Source: Bacilli bacterium (GTDB lineage Bacteria; Bacillota_I; Bacilli_A; RF39; UBA660). From it: DNA of 64,000 nt. Positions within the stretch are counted from its first letter, which is position 1, and every line of letters begins with the position of its first letter. The notes under the pieces were generated by a model. It did not search any database. It saw only the letters and a program-made list of their open reading frames with translations, and was not told the origin of the DNA. Shown piece by piece: positions 17,194 through 26,164 of this stretch. Location of the stretch: contig JAFQES010000014.1 of the NCBI GenBank assembly GCA_017398945.1, forward strand, positions 36,417 through 100,416. The letters are read 5' to 3'. Made by a program: the position numbers and the translations under genes.

Positions 17194-19053
17194 ATGGGAA
17201 ACGAAGAATTAAAAAAATTGATGAAAATTTTAGAAAGACACGATTTAATATATTGGAAAAATATTTTATCAAAATATAACATAAGTTATGAAGTGTTACA
17301 AAAAATACTTTCTTTAGATAAAGAATTAACTGACAGAAAAATAATGTGGTTTGGTAAATTTATAGAAGATATTAGTAAATATATTGAGCTTGATAATGAT
17401 ATTTTAATTACTTTTTTAGAACATTATCCAAATGGTAATCGGTATAATATTTTAATATCTAAAATAGAGACTCTTAAAAATGAGTATACATTAGAGAAAA
17501 AAGATGTAATTATGTTAACAAAATGTCCTTTTGGTTTTTTAGAGATGAATGAATTTTTTAATTATATGTACATACATTATAATCAAAACTCATGTTCAGA
17601 TTTGCTAAAAGAATATGTAGAATTTGCTTGCTCTGGTAAATGTATTTGTTCATATTTAACTCTTGAATCTCTTTATCGTAATAAGTGTCCATTTAATTAT
17701 CTAAATTTATTGCAAAAAGTTGATATTTATTTTCTGCGTGAAGTTTTAACTTTTATAAAAGCTAAAATTGAATTATGTTATTTGGAAAAGATTGTTGATA
17801 AGTTAATAAAATTTCCGCAAGAGGAAAAGTATAGATCAAAATTAAGATATATTGTTTCTCGTGGGTTAACCGGAGAAGAAATATTAGTATTATTAAACCA
17901 TCATTTTACCGATGAACAAATAATTTATTTAAGAAATTTAATACAAGATAAATTAGATTTGTCTATTGTTCAAATAATAGCTCGTCCTAAATACTCTTTG
18001 GAAAAAATGCGTTATTTAGTAAAACTTTTTCATATGGGATATGATATAAATAAATATAAGAAATTTAATCAAGAACAATTAAAATATATTATATTAGGTT
18101 TGGATAAGAAATTGGATGTATCTATATATGTTAATTCGCATTTTGATGCTAAACAAATGGAACTAATATATTATGGATTATTAAACAACGATGACGTTTC
18201 AAAAGTAGCTAATACTAATTATAGTTATGAACAAATGGAATTCTTATTGATGGTTGAAAACTTTAAAAAGGAAAATAAAACTTTAAATGTTTCATTTGAA
18301 AAACTTTTTAATCCTAGTTATGATTTAAAATACATGGAAACCATGTTTTCGATTCTTTCTGATTACGAATTAACAAAAAAAGAACAGGATTTTATATTTA
18401 ACCCTAAATTTGCACCGTTTGTAAATATGAGTTATAAAAGTGATTCTTATATGAATTTATTAGTTAGAGCTCTAAAACTTAATGGTTTATCTAAATTAAG
18501 AGAACTTATAACTGACAAAAAATCTAATAAAATAATTAGTTTGTTAGTGCTTGGATTAGCAAATGGTTTTAATGATGAAAAAATAGAATTTTTACAACAA
18601 CATCATTATTTGTTGGAAGAACAACTTAATGAGATAGTTAGTGGATTAATTGAAGGTTTGAGTGTATCACAGGTTTTTGTATATGCTAAACTACATGTTG
18701 ATGCTAAAAAAATGAATATTATAAAAAAATTATTGCTTAATGGAGTAGATAATAATTTAGCTGGAATTTTAATTCAAAGTGGGCTTAGTCATAATAATAT
18801 TTATGAATTACAAAATTATATCAATGCAAACTATACTTATGATCAGCTTAATTGTTTAGCTAGTTATATGCGAACTGGTTGGTTTGAAGATGATATTAAA
18901 CAAGTGAATAATCTACTTAATGCTGGTGTAGATGAGGAAGTAATCCAAAATTTAGTCAATCCTAATGAAAGGTTACAATATTCTCAAAGTACTATTTATC
19001 AAGAGGTTTTAATGGATGATTTTCAAGCTTTGTTATTAGCAAAAAAACAATGA
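17194..19053 (+). CDS. Large alpha-helical repeat protein, function unknown
   Basis: A 619-residue cytoplasmic-looking protein with no signal peptide or membrane segment. From about residue 230 it contains degenerate repeats of about 35 residues with the pattern [FY]-x-x-[EK]-Q-[IM]-x-x-[IL]-x-x-G-L-x-x-x-[LD]-[DN]-[VI]-S-x-[VI]-A-x-x-x, for example HFDAKQMELIYYGLLNND and NYSYEQMEFLLM. Similar repeats recur near residues 470-600 (HVDAKKMNIIKKLLLNGVD, NYTYDQLNCLASYMRTGW). This resembles helix-loop-helix solenoid repeats seen in uncharacterised proteins of gut Firmicutes. A strong promoter and ribosome binding site and its own terminator make it a single-gene unit. A scaffold or binding role is a guess. 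Confidence 0.7.
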   Translation: MGNEELKKLMKILERHDLIYWKNILSKYNISYEVLQKILSLDKELTDRKIMWFGKFIEDISKYIELDNDILITFLEHYPNGNRYNILISKIETLKNEYTLEKKDVIMLTKCPFGFLEMNEFFNYMYIHYNQNSCSDLLKEYVEFACSGKCICSYLTLESLYRNKCPFNYLNLLQKVDIYFLREVLTFIKAKIELCYLEKIVDKLIKFPQEEKYRSKLRYIVSRGLTGEEILVLLNHHFTDEQIIYLRNLIQDKLDLSIVQIIARPKYSLEKMRYLVKLFHMGYDINKYKKFNQEQLKYIILGLDKKLDVSIYVNSHFDAKQMELIYYGLLNNDDVSKVANTNYSYEQMEFLLMVENFKKENKTLNVSFEKLFNPSYDLKYMETMFSILSDYELTKKEQDFIFNPKFAPFVNMSYKSDSYMNLLVRALKLNGLSKLRELITDKKSNKIISLLVLGLANGFNDEKIEFLQQHHYLLEEQLNEIVSGLIEGLSVSQVFVYAKLHVDAKKMNIIKKLLLNGVDNNLAGILIQSGLSHNNIYELQNYINANYTYDQLNCLASYMRTGWFEDDIKQVNNLLNAGVDEEVIQNLVNPNERLQYSQSTIYQEVLMDDFQALLLAKKQ

Positions 19054-19061
19054 GTTAAAAG

Positions 19062-19091
19062 GTAATCGCTTAACTTGGCGGTTACTTTTTT
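19062..19091 (+). terminator. Terminator after the helical-repeat gene
   Basis: GTAATCGC (19062-19069) and GCGGTTAC (about 19078-19085) pair with one G.U around TTAACTTG, followed by a T-run. Confidence 0.8.
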
Positions 19092-19172
19092 AGTTTATAA
19101 AGTACTATTATTTACTATCTTTTTTTTATGATAACTGATATAATATAAATTGTATTTAAGGAGGTTTATATA

Positions 19173-19613
19173 ATGAAAGTAATTCTACTTAAAGATGTAA
19201 AAAAACAGGGGAAGAAAGATGATATAATTGATGTATCAGATGGTTACGCAACTAATTATCTAATAAAAAATAAGTTGGCTGTTGCATATTCAAAGAAAAG
19301 TGCTGAAGTATTAGATAGTCAAATTGAAAAAAGAAATGACGAAGAACAAAAATTAGTTGATAGCTATAATGAAATAAAGAAAAAATTAGAAGATAAAGAA
19401 GTAGTTTTTCAAGTAAAAACTGGTAAAGATGATAGAGTATTTGGAACTATTTCTAGCAAACAAATATCTAGTGAATTAGAGAAAATGGGCTATAAAATAG
19501 ATAAAAAGTGTATTTTATTAGATCATGCTATTGATTCATTAGGAACGCATAATGTAATGGTTAAATTACATAAAAAGGTGGAATTTAAAATTAAAGTATT
19601 ACTTAAAAAGTAG
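19173..19613 (+). CDS. rplI: 50S ribosomal protein L9
   Basis: A 146-residue L9: the N-terminal domain [19 protein letters not shown] with [17 protein letters not shown], a long helix (residues 40-75) and a C-terminal domain including [14 protein letters not shown] and [18 protein letters not shown]9 protrudes from the base of the L1 stalk. A -10 TATAAT with extended TG lies at 19136-19144, and AAGGAGG precedes the ATG. The rplI-dnaC pair is conserved in Firmicutes. Confidence 0.96.
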   Translation: MKVILLKDVKKQGKKDDIIDVSDGYATNYLIKNKLAVAYSKKSAEVLDSQIEKRNDEEQKLVDSYNEIKKKLEDKEVVFQVKTGKDDRVFGTISSKQISSELEKMGYKIDKKCILLDHAIDSLGTHNVMVKLHKKVEFKIKVLLKK

Positions 19614-19621
19614 GTGATAGT

Positions 19622-20965
19622 ATGGCTTCAAGAAGTATGCCCCAAAATAATGATGCTGAAATGAGTGTTTTAGGTGTTGCTTTTTTAGACGAAAGGCTAA
19701 TAAGTAAGATATGTGAAGAAGTTAACAAAGATATGTTTTTTAATGAAAAAAATCAACATATTTTTGATGCAATAGTTAATCTTTATAAAAATAAAATACC
19801 TATTGATATAATGACTATTAAAGATGAACTGGATAAAAAGAAAGCTTTGAAGTCTATTGGGGGAATTGAGTATTTAAGCGAGATTATTGATTCGGTTGTT
19901 ACAACAGCTAATTTAGAATACTATATCAAAATATTAAAAGAGAACGCAATTAGAAGAAATTTAATCGATACAGCAACTAATATAGTTACAGAAGCTTATG
20001 ATGAAGAAGATATAAATTCTTTACTTGATAATGCGGAAAGAAATATTTTAAATACGATAAAGGTACGTCAAGCTAGTGAGTTTTTACCAATTGGAGAAGT
20101 ATTAAGAAAAGCGCAAGAAAATTTGGAAATGCTTGCTAAAAATAAAAGACCTGTTACAGGTTTATCAACAGGATTTTATGATTTAGATAAAATCACAGCA
20201 GGACTTCATGGTGGTGAAATGATTATCTTAGCAGCTCGTCCAGGTATGGGAAAAACAGCTTTTGCTTTAAATATTGCTACTAATGCAGCTAGTACGACAA
20301 ATAAAGCTATTGCAGTATTTAACTTGGAAATGTCAGCAGAAATGTTAGTGAATCGTATGATTTCGTCAGTTGGGCAAATAGATTCTTATAAATTACAAAC
20401 TGGTCGTTTAGAAAATAATGATTGGAAAAGATATAACGAAGCATTAAGTCAACTTGCTGAAACTAATATTTATATTGAAGATAACGCTGGTATTACAAGT
20501 TCCGAAATTAGAGCAAAATGTCGTCGCTTAGCACAAAAACCAGAAGGACTAGGCTTAGTTGTAATCGACTATTTACAGCTTGTTACAACTGGTAACAAAC
20601 GGGTTGAATCAAGACAAGTTGAAGTATCAGAAATTTCCCGTAGTTTAAAGACAATGGCTTTAGAATTAGATGTTCCAGTAATTGCGTTAGCGCAATTATC
20701 ACGTAGTGCAGAAAAACGTGAAAACTCTCAACCAATGCTAGCTGACTTACGTGAGTCAGGATCGTTAGAACAAGATGCCGATATGGTTTTATTTATTAAT
20801 CGTAAAGACTATTATGAAGCCAAAACAGATAAAAGGGAAAATATTGTTCCAGCTGAATTAATAATCGCAAAACATCGTAAGGGTTCAACGGGATTAGTAA
20901 ATTTAATATTTGAACTTAATATGAGTAATTTTAGAAATTATATGAAAGCAGATAATGAGAATTAA
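19622..20965 (+). CDS. dnaC: Replicative DNA helicase (DnaB type)
   Basis: A 447-residue hexameric helicase that unwinds the replication fork: N-terminal domain (MPQNNDAEMSVLGVAFLDE, primase-interacting), then the RecA-like domain with Walker A AARPGMGKTAFALN near residue 203, FNLEMSAEMLVNRM, LVVIDYLQLV (Walker B) and SRQVEVSEISRSLKTMALEL, DADMVLFINR. In Bacillus naming this is dnaC; in E. coli naming dnaB. It begins 8 bases after rplI, with the GTGATAG spacer providing the ribosome binding site. Confidence 0.96.
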   Translation: MASRSMPQNNDAEMSVLGVAFLDERLISKICEEVNKDMFFNEKNQHIFDAIVNLYKNKIPIDIMTIKDELDKKKALKSIGGIEYLSEIIDSVVTTANLEYYIKILKENAIRRNLIDTATNIVTEAYDEEDINSLLDNAERNILNTIKVRQASEFLPIGEVLRKAQENLEMLAKNKRPVTGLSTGFYDLDKITAGLHGGEMIILAARPGMGKTAFALNIATNAASTTNKAIAVFNLEMSAEMLVNRMISSVGQIDSYKLQTGRLENNDWKRYNEALSQLAETNIYIEDNAGITSSEIRAKCRRLAQKPEGLGLVVIDYLQLVTTGNKRVESRQVEVSEISRSLKTMALELDVPVIALAQLSRSAEKRENSQPMLADLRESGSLEQDADMVLFINRKDYYEAKTDKRENIVPAELIIAKHRKGSTGLVNLIFELNMSNFRNYMKADNEN

Positions 20966-20977
20966 AAAGGAGATATT

Positions 20978-22468
20978 ATGAATAGTAAACAAAAAATAAT
21001 TACATTTTTGTTAGTTGCAATTACTGTTGTAATACTATTTTTATATGGATTAGTTGATAAAGAATACAATATAGCTAAAGAAGTTTATCAAGTTTATTTA
21101 AATGGTGAAGCAATTGGTACAATAGCTGATGAAGATAAATTATATGATTTAATTGATAATAATCAACAATTAATAAAAGAAAAGTATAATGTTACTAATG
21201 TATATCCACCTAATAACTTTGAGATTATAAAAAAATATACTTATGATGAAAAGTTAACTACTGCAGAGGATATCTATAATAAAATTGAACAATTGGAAGA
21301 TTTTACAATAAAGGGTTATGTGATTACAATTAATCCAAATGATCCTGAAAAAGAAGCGTTTACGATAAATGTTACAGATAAAAAAATATTTGAAAGTGCA
21401 ATAAATAAATTTATTAATACATTTGTTGATGAAGAAGTTTTTATTGATTATATGAATGGTACGCAAAAAGATATAGTTGATACTGGTAGTATCATTGAAA
21501 ATATGGGATTTAATGAGACTTTTAAAATTAAAGAATCTTTAATTAGTGTTAATGAAAAAATATTTACAGATGAGATTTCGTTAAGTCAATATTTGCTCTT
21601 TGGGGATCAAGAAGAAACGAAGTATTATACCATTAAAGCAGGAGATACGATAACAAGCGTTTCTGAAGAAAATAAACTGAATACGGAAGAATTTTTAATT
21701 GCTAATCCAAAATATGAAAGTGAAGATAGTTTGCTGGCAATTAATGATCAAGTAAATGTTACCTTGATTAAACCGATGATTTCTTTAACTTATCAACTTT
21801 ATAGTGTTAGTGATGAGGAACAATACTTTGAAAAGAAAATTGTTTACGATAAATCTAAACCATCATCATATAGTCAAATAACACAATCTGGAGTTACTGG
21901 TTTAACAAGACTTACAGAGCGTTATACTGTTACTAATGGAGAACAAAGTCAAGGTTCAGAAGTTATTAGTAAAGAAGTACTAAGAGAAAAAGTTGACCAA
22001 ATTACTACTAAAGGACGCAGATATTATGGTGTAACAGGAAATTATATTGATGCTGGTACAGGATGGGCATGGCCAACTAACAGTGGTTATAGAATTACAA
22101 GTCCATATGGATATCGTTGGGGTGCTATGCATAATGCTATTGATATTTCTGGTACTGGATTTAATTCACCAATATATGCTGCTAATGATGGAGAAGTTGT
22201 TGTAGCCAATAAACAATGTAAAAATTGTTCATATTGGTCACTAGGACACTATGTTGTTATTAAACATGCTAACAATTATTATACTTTGTACGCTCATATG
22301 AATAGTTTAAATGTTTCAGTAGGACAGACGGTTTCTAAAGGGACAATTATTGGAAAGATGGGGGAGACTGGACGAGCAACAGGTGTTCACTTACATTACT
22401 CAGTTTCAATTGGGCAACCTTATTCTGAAAGTTATAGATATATTAATCCTCTAAATTTATATCGCTAA
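20978..22468 (+). CDS. Membrane-anchored M23 peptidase with LysM and G5 domains
   Basis: A 496-residue cell-wall hydrolase. Residues 5-25 form an uncleaved signal anchor; residues about 30-200 are a YabE/SpoIID-like helical region of unknown type; LysM (YYTIKAGDTITSVSEENKL, near 215-260) binds glycan; a G5-like domain (RYTVTNGEQSQGSEVISKE) is near 313-345; the M23 domain starts near 375 with the metal ligands HNAID and GVHLHYS (near 469), and the intermediate YTLYAHM motif. It would cut peptidoglycan peptides outside the membrane. Its stop TAA overlaps the ATG of walJ. Neighbouring walJ is usual for the WalRK locus, but walR/walK are not present. Confidence 0.9.
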   Translation: MNSKQKIITFLLVAITVVILFLYGLVDKEYNIAKEVYQVYLNGEAIGTIADEDKLYDLIDNNQQLIKEKYNVTNVYPPNNFEIIKKYTYDEKLTTAEDIYNKIEQLEDFTIKGYVITINPNDPEKEAFTINVTDKKIFESAINKFINTFVDEEVFIDYMNGTQKDIVDTGSIIENMGFNETFKIKESLISVNEKIFTDEISLSQYLLFGDQEETKYYTIKAGDTITSVSEENKLNTEEFLIANPKYESEDSLLAINDQVNVTLIKPMISLTYQLYSVSDEEQYFEKKIVYDKSKPSSYSQITQSGVTGLTRLTERYTVTNGEQSQGSEVISKEVLREKVDQITTKGRRYYGVTGNYIDAGTGWAWPTNSGYRITSPYGYRWGAMHNAIDISGTGFNSPIYAANDGEVVVANKQCKNCSYWSLGHYVVIKHANNYYTLYAHMNSLNVSVGQTVSKGTIIGKMGETGRATGVHLHYSVSIGQPYSESYRYINPLNLYR

Positions 22469-23232
22469 TGAAAATTTGTGTTTTAGCTAGTGGTTCTAAA
22501 GGGAACGTAACATACGTAGAAACTAAAAAACATAAGATTTTGCTTGACGTTGGAAAAAATTATAAATATATAAAAGAGCAATTACAAAGTATAGATGTTG
22601 ATATAAAAGAAATTGATTATGTACTTATTAGTCATTTACATGATGATCATATTTCTGCTTTAGAAACATTGGTAAGAAGAGTTAAACCAACTATTTGTTT
22701 AACTAGACCAATGTTTCTTGAACTTCCAGATTTAAATGCTTATGAAAGAATATTGATTTATGAAGATGATATTTATTTAGATGATGTAGTCGTAAAAAGT
22801 ATAAAATCTTCTCATGATGCAACCGATTCAAGAAACTTTCTTATTGAAGAAGGAGATTCATCGGTTGTATATATAACAGATACAGGATATGTTAAAGCTA
22901 AGAATTTTGCAATAGTAGCTAACAAAAATATTTATTTAATGGAAAGCAATCATGATATTGAAATGCTAAATAATGGTCCATATCCAAAGTGGTTGAAGAA
23001 AAGAGTATTAAGCGATTATGGCCATTTATCTAATAATGCTGCTAGTTTTTACTTAACAAAATTAATTGGCCCTAATACCAAAAAAGTTGTATTAATGCAC
23101 TTAAGTGAAACTAATAATTCTAAAGATAAATCTTTATTGACTTTAACCGATACATTTAAAGAATATGAAGTTGATTTTAAAAATGTTATTATAAGTGATC
23201 AAAATGAAAAGTCGGAAGTGATTGAAGTATGA
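22468..23232 (+). CDS. walJ: Metallo-beta-lactamase-fold protein WalJ/YycJ
   Basis: A 254-residue MBL-fold protein with the metal motif SHLHDDH (near residue 53-59), a second His ligand in ESNHDIEML and YGHLSNNAA near 190. The opening ICVLASGSKGNVTYVET is diagnostic for WalJ/YycJ, which in other Firmicutes is linked to the WalKR regulon and cell-division or DNA-damage coordination. It overlaps the M23 gene by one base and the next gene, rlmH, by four. Confidence 0.9.
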   Translation: MKICVLASGSKGNVTYVETKKHKILLDVGKNYKYIKEQLQSIDVDIKEIDYVLISHLHDDHISALETLVRRVKPTICLTRPMFLELPDLNAYERILIYEDDIYLDDVVVKSIKSSHDATDSRNFLIEEGDSSVVYITDTGYVKAKNFAIVANKNIYLMESNHDIEMLNNGPYPKWLKKRVLSDYGHLSNNAASFYLTKLIGPNTKKVVLMHLSETNNSKDKSLLTLTDTFKEYEVDFKNVIISDQNEKSEVIEV

Positions 23233-23663
23233 TTACAATAATTTGTGTTGGTAAAATAAAAGAACATTATTTAAAAGATATGATAGATGATTATTTAAAA
23301 AGAATTAGTAAATATCATAAAATTAACATTATTGAGCTAAAAGACTCTAATATTAAAAATGAAGAAGGGGAAATATTAAAAGTATTAAAGCCTAATGCGT
23401 ATAATATAGCTTTAGATATAAATGGAAATAGTTATAGCAGTATAGAATTAGCAAGTAAAATTGATCGTTTATTTACAATAAATAGTAATATATGCTTCAT
23501 AATTGGAGGCAGTGATGGTATAGGAGAAAAAGTTAAGAAGTCATGTCAAGAACTACTGACATTTTCAAAACTTACTTTTCCTCATGGGTTATTTAGGGGA
23601 ATACTATTAGAACAAATTTATCGAAGTTTTAAAATTATCAATAATGAAACTTATCATAAGTGA
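23229..23663 (+). CDS. rlmH: 23S rRNA pseudouridine1915 N3-methyltransferase RlmH
   Basis: SPOUT-class methyltransferase that methylates pseudouridine 1915 in 23S rRNA helix 69, using S-adenosylmethionine. ITIICVGKIKEHYLKD begins the protein; the trefoil knot region CFIIGGSDGIGEKVKK and LTFPHGLFRGILLEQIYRSF, with the typical C-terminal YHK, are all present. At 144 residues it is a little shorter than the usual 155-160, the loss being in the middle of the sequence. The walJ-rlmH pairing is conserved in Firmicutes. ATG overlaps walJ. Confidence 0.93.
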   Translation: MITIICVGKIKEHYLKDMIDDYLKRISKYHKINIIELKDSNIKNEEGEILKVLKPNAYNIALDINGNSYSSIELASKIDRLFTINSNICFIIGGSDGIGEKVKKSCQELLTFSKLTFPHGLFRGILLEQIYRSFKIINNETYHK

Positions 23664-23672
23664 GGTTAAATT

Positions 23673-24860
23673 ATGAATAAACAAGTAAAATTAATACTAT
23701 TATCATATATCTTTTTTTCTTTATCTTGTGGAATATTTTATAATTTTCAAGAGTTATGGATGGCATCAAATGGCTTAAGTCTTAAAACAATTGGAATAGT
23801 TTATTCTTTGTGTGCATTGCTGTCTGTGTCTATAATTTTTTTGTTTTCTAATTTGATTGGTCAAGAAAAGTTAAAAGATTTTACCTGTTTATTGTTAGTT
23901 TTAAAGTTTTGTACATTATTTTTGTTATTTATTTTAAATAATTCTAATAATTTATTTTTAATTAAGTTTATTGTAATGATTGATTATGTCTTAAAAGTTG
24001 TTGTTTCTGCATGTATATATCCTCTTCTTAGTATTTTTGATAAAAGTGATAAATTATTTGCTGCTAAGACTTTAATTTATAGTTGGTTATATTATTTAGG
24101 AATATTTTTTACAAGTTTTCTTTTAGGCAAAACTTTAGGAAATGTAAAAATTGAATACAATTCTTTTTGTTTGATTGGGGCTATTTTAATAACTATTAGT
24201 TTTTTAATTTTAAGAAATGTAAAAATCGATAAAAAAACAAGAAATAAAATAGATAATAATGTAATGTTTAAAATTACAAATAAAATCAAAAATGATAAAA
24301 TTACTTTGAATTATTTAGGATATTTATTTACTAATGAAATTGCATATTCATGTGTTACAAGATTAATTATAACAATATTTGTAACTACAATGGGATTTTC
24401 TGATATCCAGGCTTCTAATTTAAATTTAGCGTTATGTGTTTTATCTGCTTTTTTAGGAACAATAATATTAGCTAAATTTACTATGAAAAACAATTATATT
24501 AATTTTGCCATAAAATACTTTGGTAGATGTTTATTTTATTTTTTAGCGTTTTTATTTGGTACTAAATTGTTCATGTTAATTGCTACAATATACACTATGA
24601 TATTATCTGATTCATATGTAAATGTAACTGATGCTCCGTATGTAAATCGTTTTTCTAAAGAGGAACAATTAGCTTTTTCTAACTTAAAAGAAATGATTTC
24701 ATACATAGCTGTTGCTATTGGCATGTTAATATGTTCTATAACGCTTCAATTTAACTTTAAATACAATTTTTTAGTAGCAACCATATTTATAGTAATCGCT
24801 ACTTTATTTGGCTTTAATGCGATACGATTACATAATATTGAAAAGGAAAATGAGAAATGA
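23673..24860 (+). CDS. MFS-type membrane transporter
   Basis: A 395-residue polytopic protein with about 12 hydrophobic segments (first: VKLILLSYIFFSLSCGIFYN) and a short basic cytoplasmic loop in the middle (RNVKIDKKTRNKID), the usual shape of Major Facilitator Superfamily carriers. No strong signature is seen, so the substrate is unknown. It starts 9 bases after rlmH and its stop overlaps the ung ATG, so it is in the walJ-rlmH-ung operon. Confidence 0.7.
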   Translation: MNKQVKLILLSYIFFSLSCGIFYNFQELWMASNGLSLKTIGIVYSLCALLSVSIIFLFSNLIGQEKLKDFTCLLLVLKFCTLFLLFILNNSNNLFLIKFIVMIDYVLKVVVSACIYPLLSIFDKSDKLFAAKTLIYSWLYYLGIFFTSFLLGKTLGNVKIEYNSFCLIGAILITISFLILRNVKIDKKTRNKIDNNVMFKITNKIKNDKITLNYLGYLFTNEIAYSCVTRLIITIFVTTMGFSDIQASNLNLALCVLSAFLGTIILAKFTMKNNYINFAIKYFGRCLFYFLAFLFGTKLFMLIATIYTMILSDSYVNVTDAPYVNRFSKEEQLAFSNLKEMISYIAVAIGMLICSITLQFNFKYNFLVATIFIVIATLFGFNAIRLHNIEKENEK

Positions 24861-25516
24861 TAGGTAACGATTGGGATAATATATTAGGGAATATTTGGAA
24901 TAGTTCTGGATTTAAAAATTTTTACAATATCATTTTAAATGAATATAAAACTAAAACAATCTATCCTTTATTACCAGATATATTTAATGCACTTAAATTA
25001 ACACCTTTTAAAGATGTTAAAGTAGTTATTGTGGGACAAGATCCCTATCATGGAGAAGGGGAAGCACACGGACTTGCTTTTTCGGTTAATGATGGAGTTA
25101 CTATTCCGCCATCTTTAAAAAACATTTATAAAGAACTTCATAATGATTTGGGAATAGAAATTCCTAAGTCTGGTAATTTAACTAAATGGGCTCAAAATGG
25201 AGTGCTTCTTTTGAATAATTCATTAACTGTGGTAAAAGATACTCCTAATTCTCATCAAAAGATCGGGTGGCATTTATTAACAGATTATATAATAAAGAAA
25301 ATTAATGAAAAAGATGAGCCAGTAGTATTTATTTTATGGGGAAATAATGCTAAGCAAAAGGTTCCTCTAATAAATAGTGATTTTCATAAAATTATAACTA
25401 GTTCTCATCCATCACCGTTTTCGGCTAATTATGGATTTTTTGGAAGTAAGCCATTTTCTCGGGCTAATAAATTTTTGTTAGAAAAAAAACGCCTTCCCGT
25501 AGATTGGCGTCTATAA
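24857..25516 (+). CDS. ung: Uracil-DNA glycosylase (family 1)
   Basis: A 219-residue base-excision repair enzyme that removes uracil from DNA. The water-activating motif GQDPYHGEGEAHGLAFSV is near residue 60, the leucine-intercalation loop SSHPSPFSANYGFFGSKPFS is near 178-197, and VFILWGNNAKQK precedes it. Length is standard. The last codons, ending in LPVDWRL, overlap both the terminator and the stop codon of the convergent lemA gene by a few bases. Confidence 0.96.
   Translation: MIGNDWDNILGNIWNSSGFKNFYNIILNEYKTKTIYPLLPDIFNALKLTPFKDVKVVIVGQDPYHGEGEAHGLAFSVNDGVTIPPSLKNIYKELHNDLGIEIPKSGNLTKWAQNGVLLLNNSLTVVKDTPNSHQKIGWHLLTDYIIKKINEKDEPVVFILWGNNAKQKVPLINSDFHKIITSSHPSPFSANYGFFGSKPFSRANKFLLEKKRLPVDWRL
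25482..25510 (-). terminator. Terminator of lemA inside the ung coding region
   Basis: On the minus strand ACGCC (25510-25506) and GGCGT (25493-25489) pair around a 12-base loop, followed by a run of eight T (A at 25482-25489 on the plus strand). The structure lies wholly in ung codons for KKRLPVDWR, just past the lemA stop. Confidence 0.65.
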
Positions 25517-26047
25517 TTTAAAATCATCGATTATATCATCTTGCATATCTTTTCCATCAAAGTAAGGCTTAATTTTATAATTTAGCAATTTAGCTACAAT
25601 AGTTGATGGGAATTTTCTGATTAGATGATTAGATTCAGTAGTGTTTTTATTATAATAGGTTTTTCCAGACACTAACTTTTCATCGTAATCTTTTATTTGA
25701 TATAACAATTCAGTTATATCTTTATTTTTAATTAGAACATCATGATCATTAACTAAATCATTAATAATATTCATTGCATCAATTAAACGACGATCAAAAT
25801 CAAAATTACTAATTTTTTCATCTTTAATATTAATTATATCTTTTAGATATTCTTTTTTTGTTTTTAATTCTTTTTTTATGATACTATTAATCTTAATTAT
25901 TACATCATATTTATTTCTTAAAGCTTCATCTATTACGTTTTCTGCTTGTTCTATTTTAGTTTTTAAATATTGTAAGTTATTATAACTATTTATATAAACG
26001 ATTGCTAAAATACCAACGATTACTATTATTATTAAAAATATTGTCAT
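25511..26047 (-). CDS. LemA-family protein
   Basis: A 178-residue protein with an N-terminal membrane segment (residues 2-20, IFLIIIVIVGILAIVYI) then the LemA helical bundle: SYNNLQYLKTKIEQAENVID and LRNKYDVIIKINSIIKKELK, the standard core. LemA proteins are membrane-anchored with their helices on one face; function is poorly known. The gene runs against ung; the two overlap by six bases at their ends. Upstream lies an unremarkable 115-base gap holding the promoter of the opposite gene. Confidence 0.85.
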   Translation of the reverse strand: MTIFLIIIVIVGILAIVYINSYNNLQYLKTKIEQAENVIDEALRNKYDVIIKINSIIKKELKTKKEYLKDIINIKDEKISNFDFDRRLIDAMNIINDLVNDHDVLIKNKDITELLYQIKDYDEKLVSGKTYYNKNTTESNHLIRKFPSTIVAKLLNYKIKPYFDGKDMQDDIIDDFKL

Positions 26048-26112
26048 TTCTTATTCACCTATATATAAATATAACAAATTTGAATTTATTACGCAACTAA
26101 AGGTAGGTTAAT

Positions 26113-26140
26113 TTGACATATTTAAAAAACGTGCTATAAT
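26113..26140 (+). promoter_or_regulatory. Promoter of 26165 gene
   Basis: TTGACA (26113-26118), 16-base spacer, TATAAT (26135-26140) with TGC directly before, an extended -10. The start codon is 25 bases on. Confidence 0.85.
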
Positions 26141-26164
26141 ATTTACTCAATTTGAGGGGTTGCT

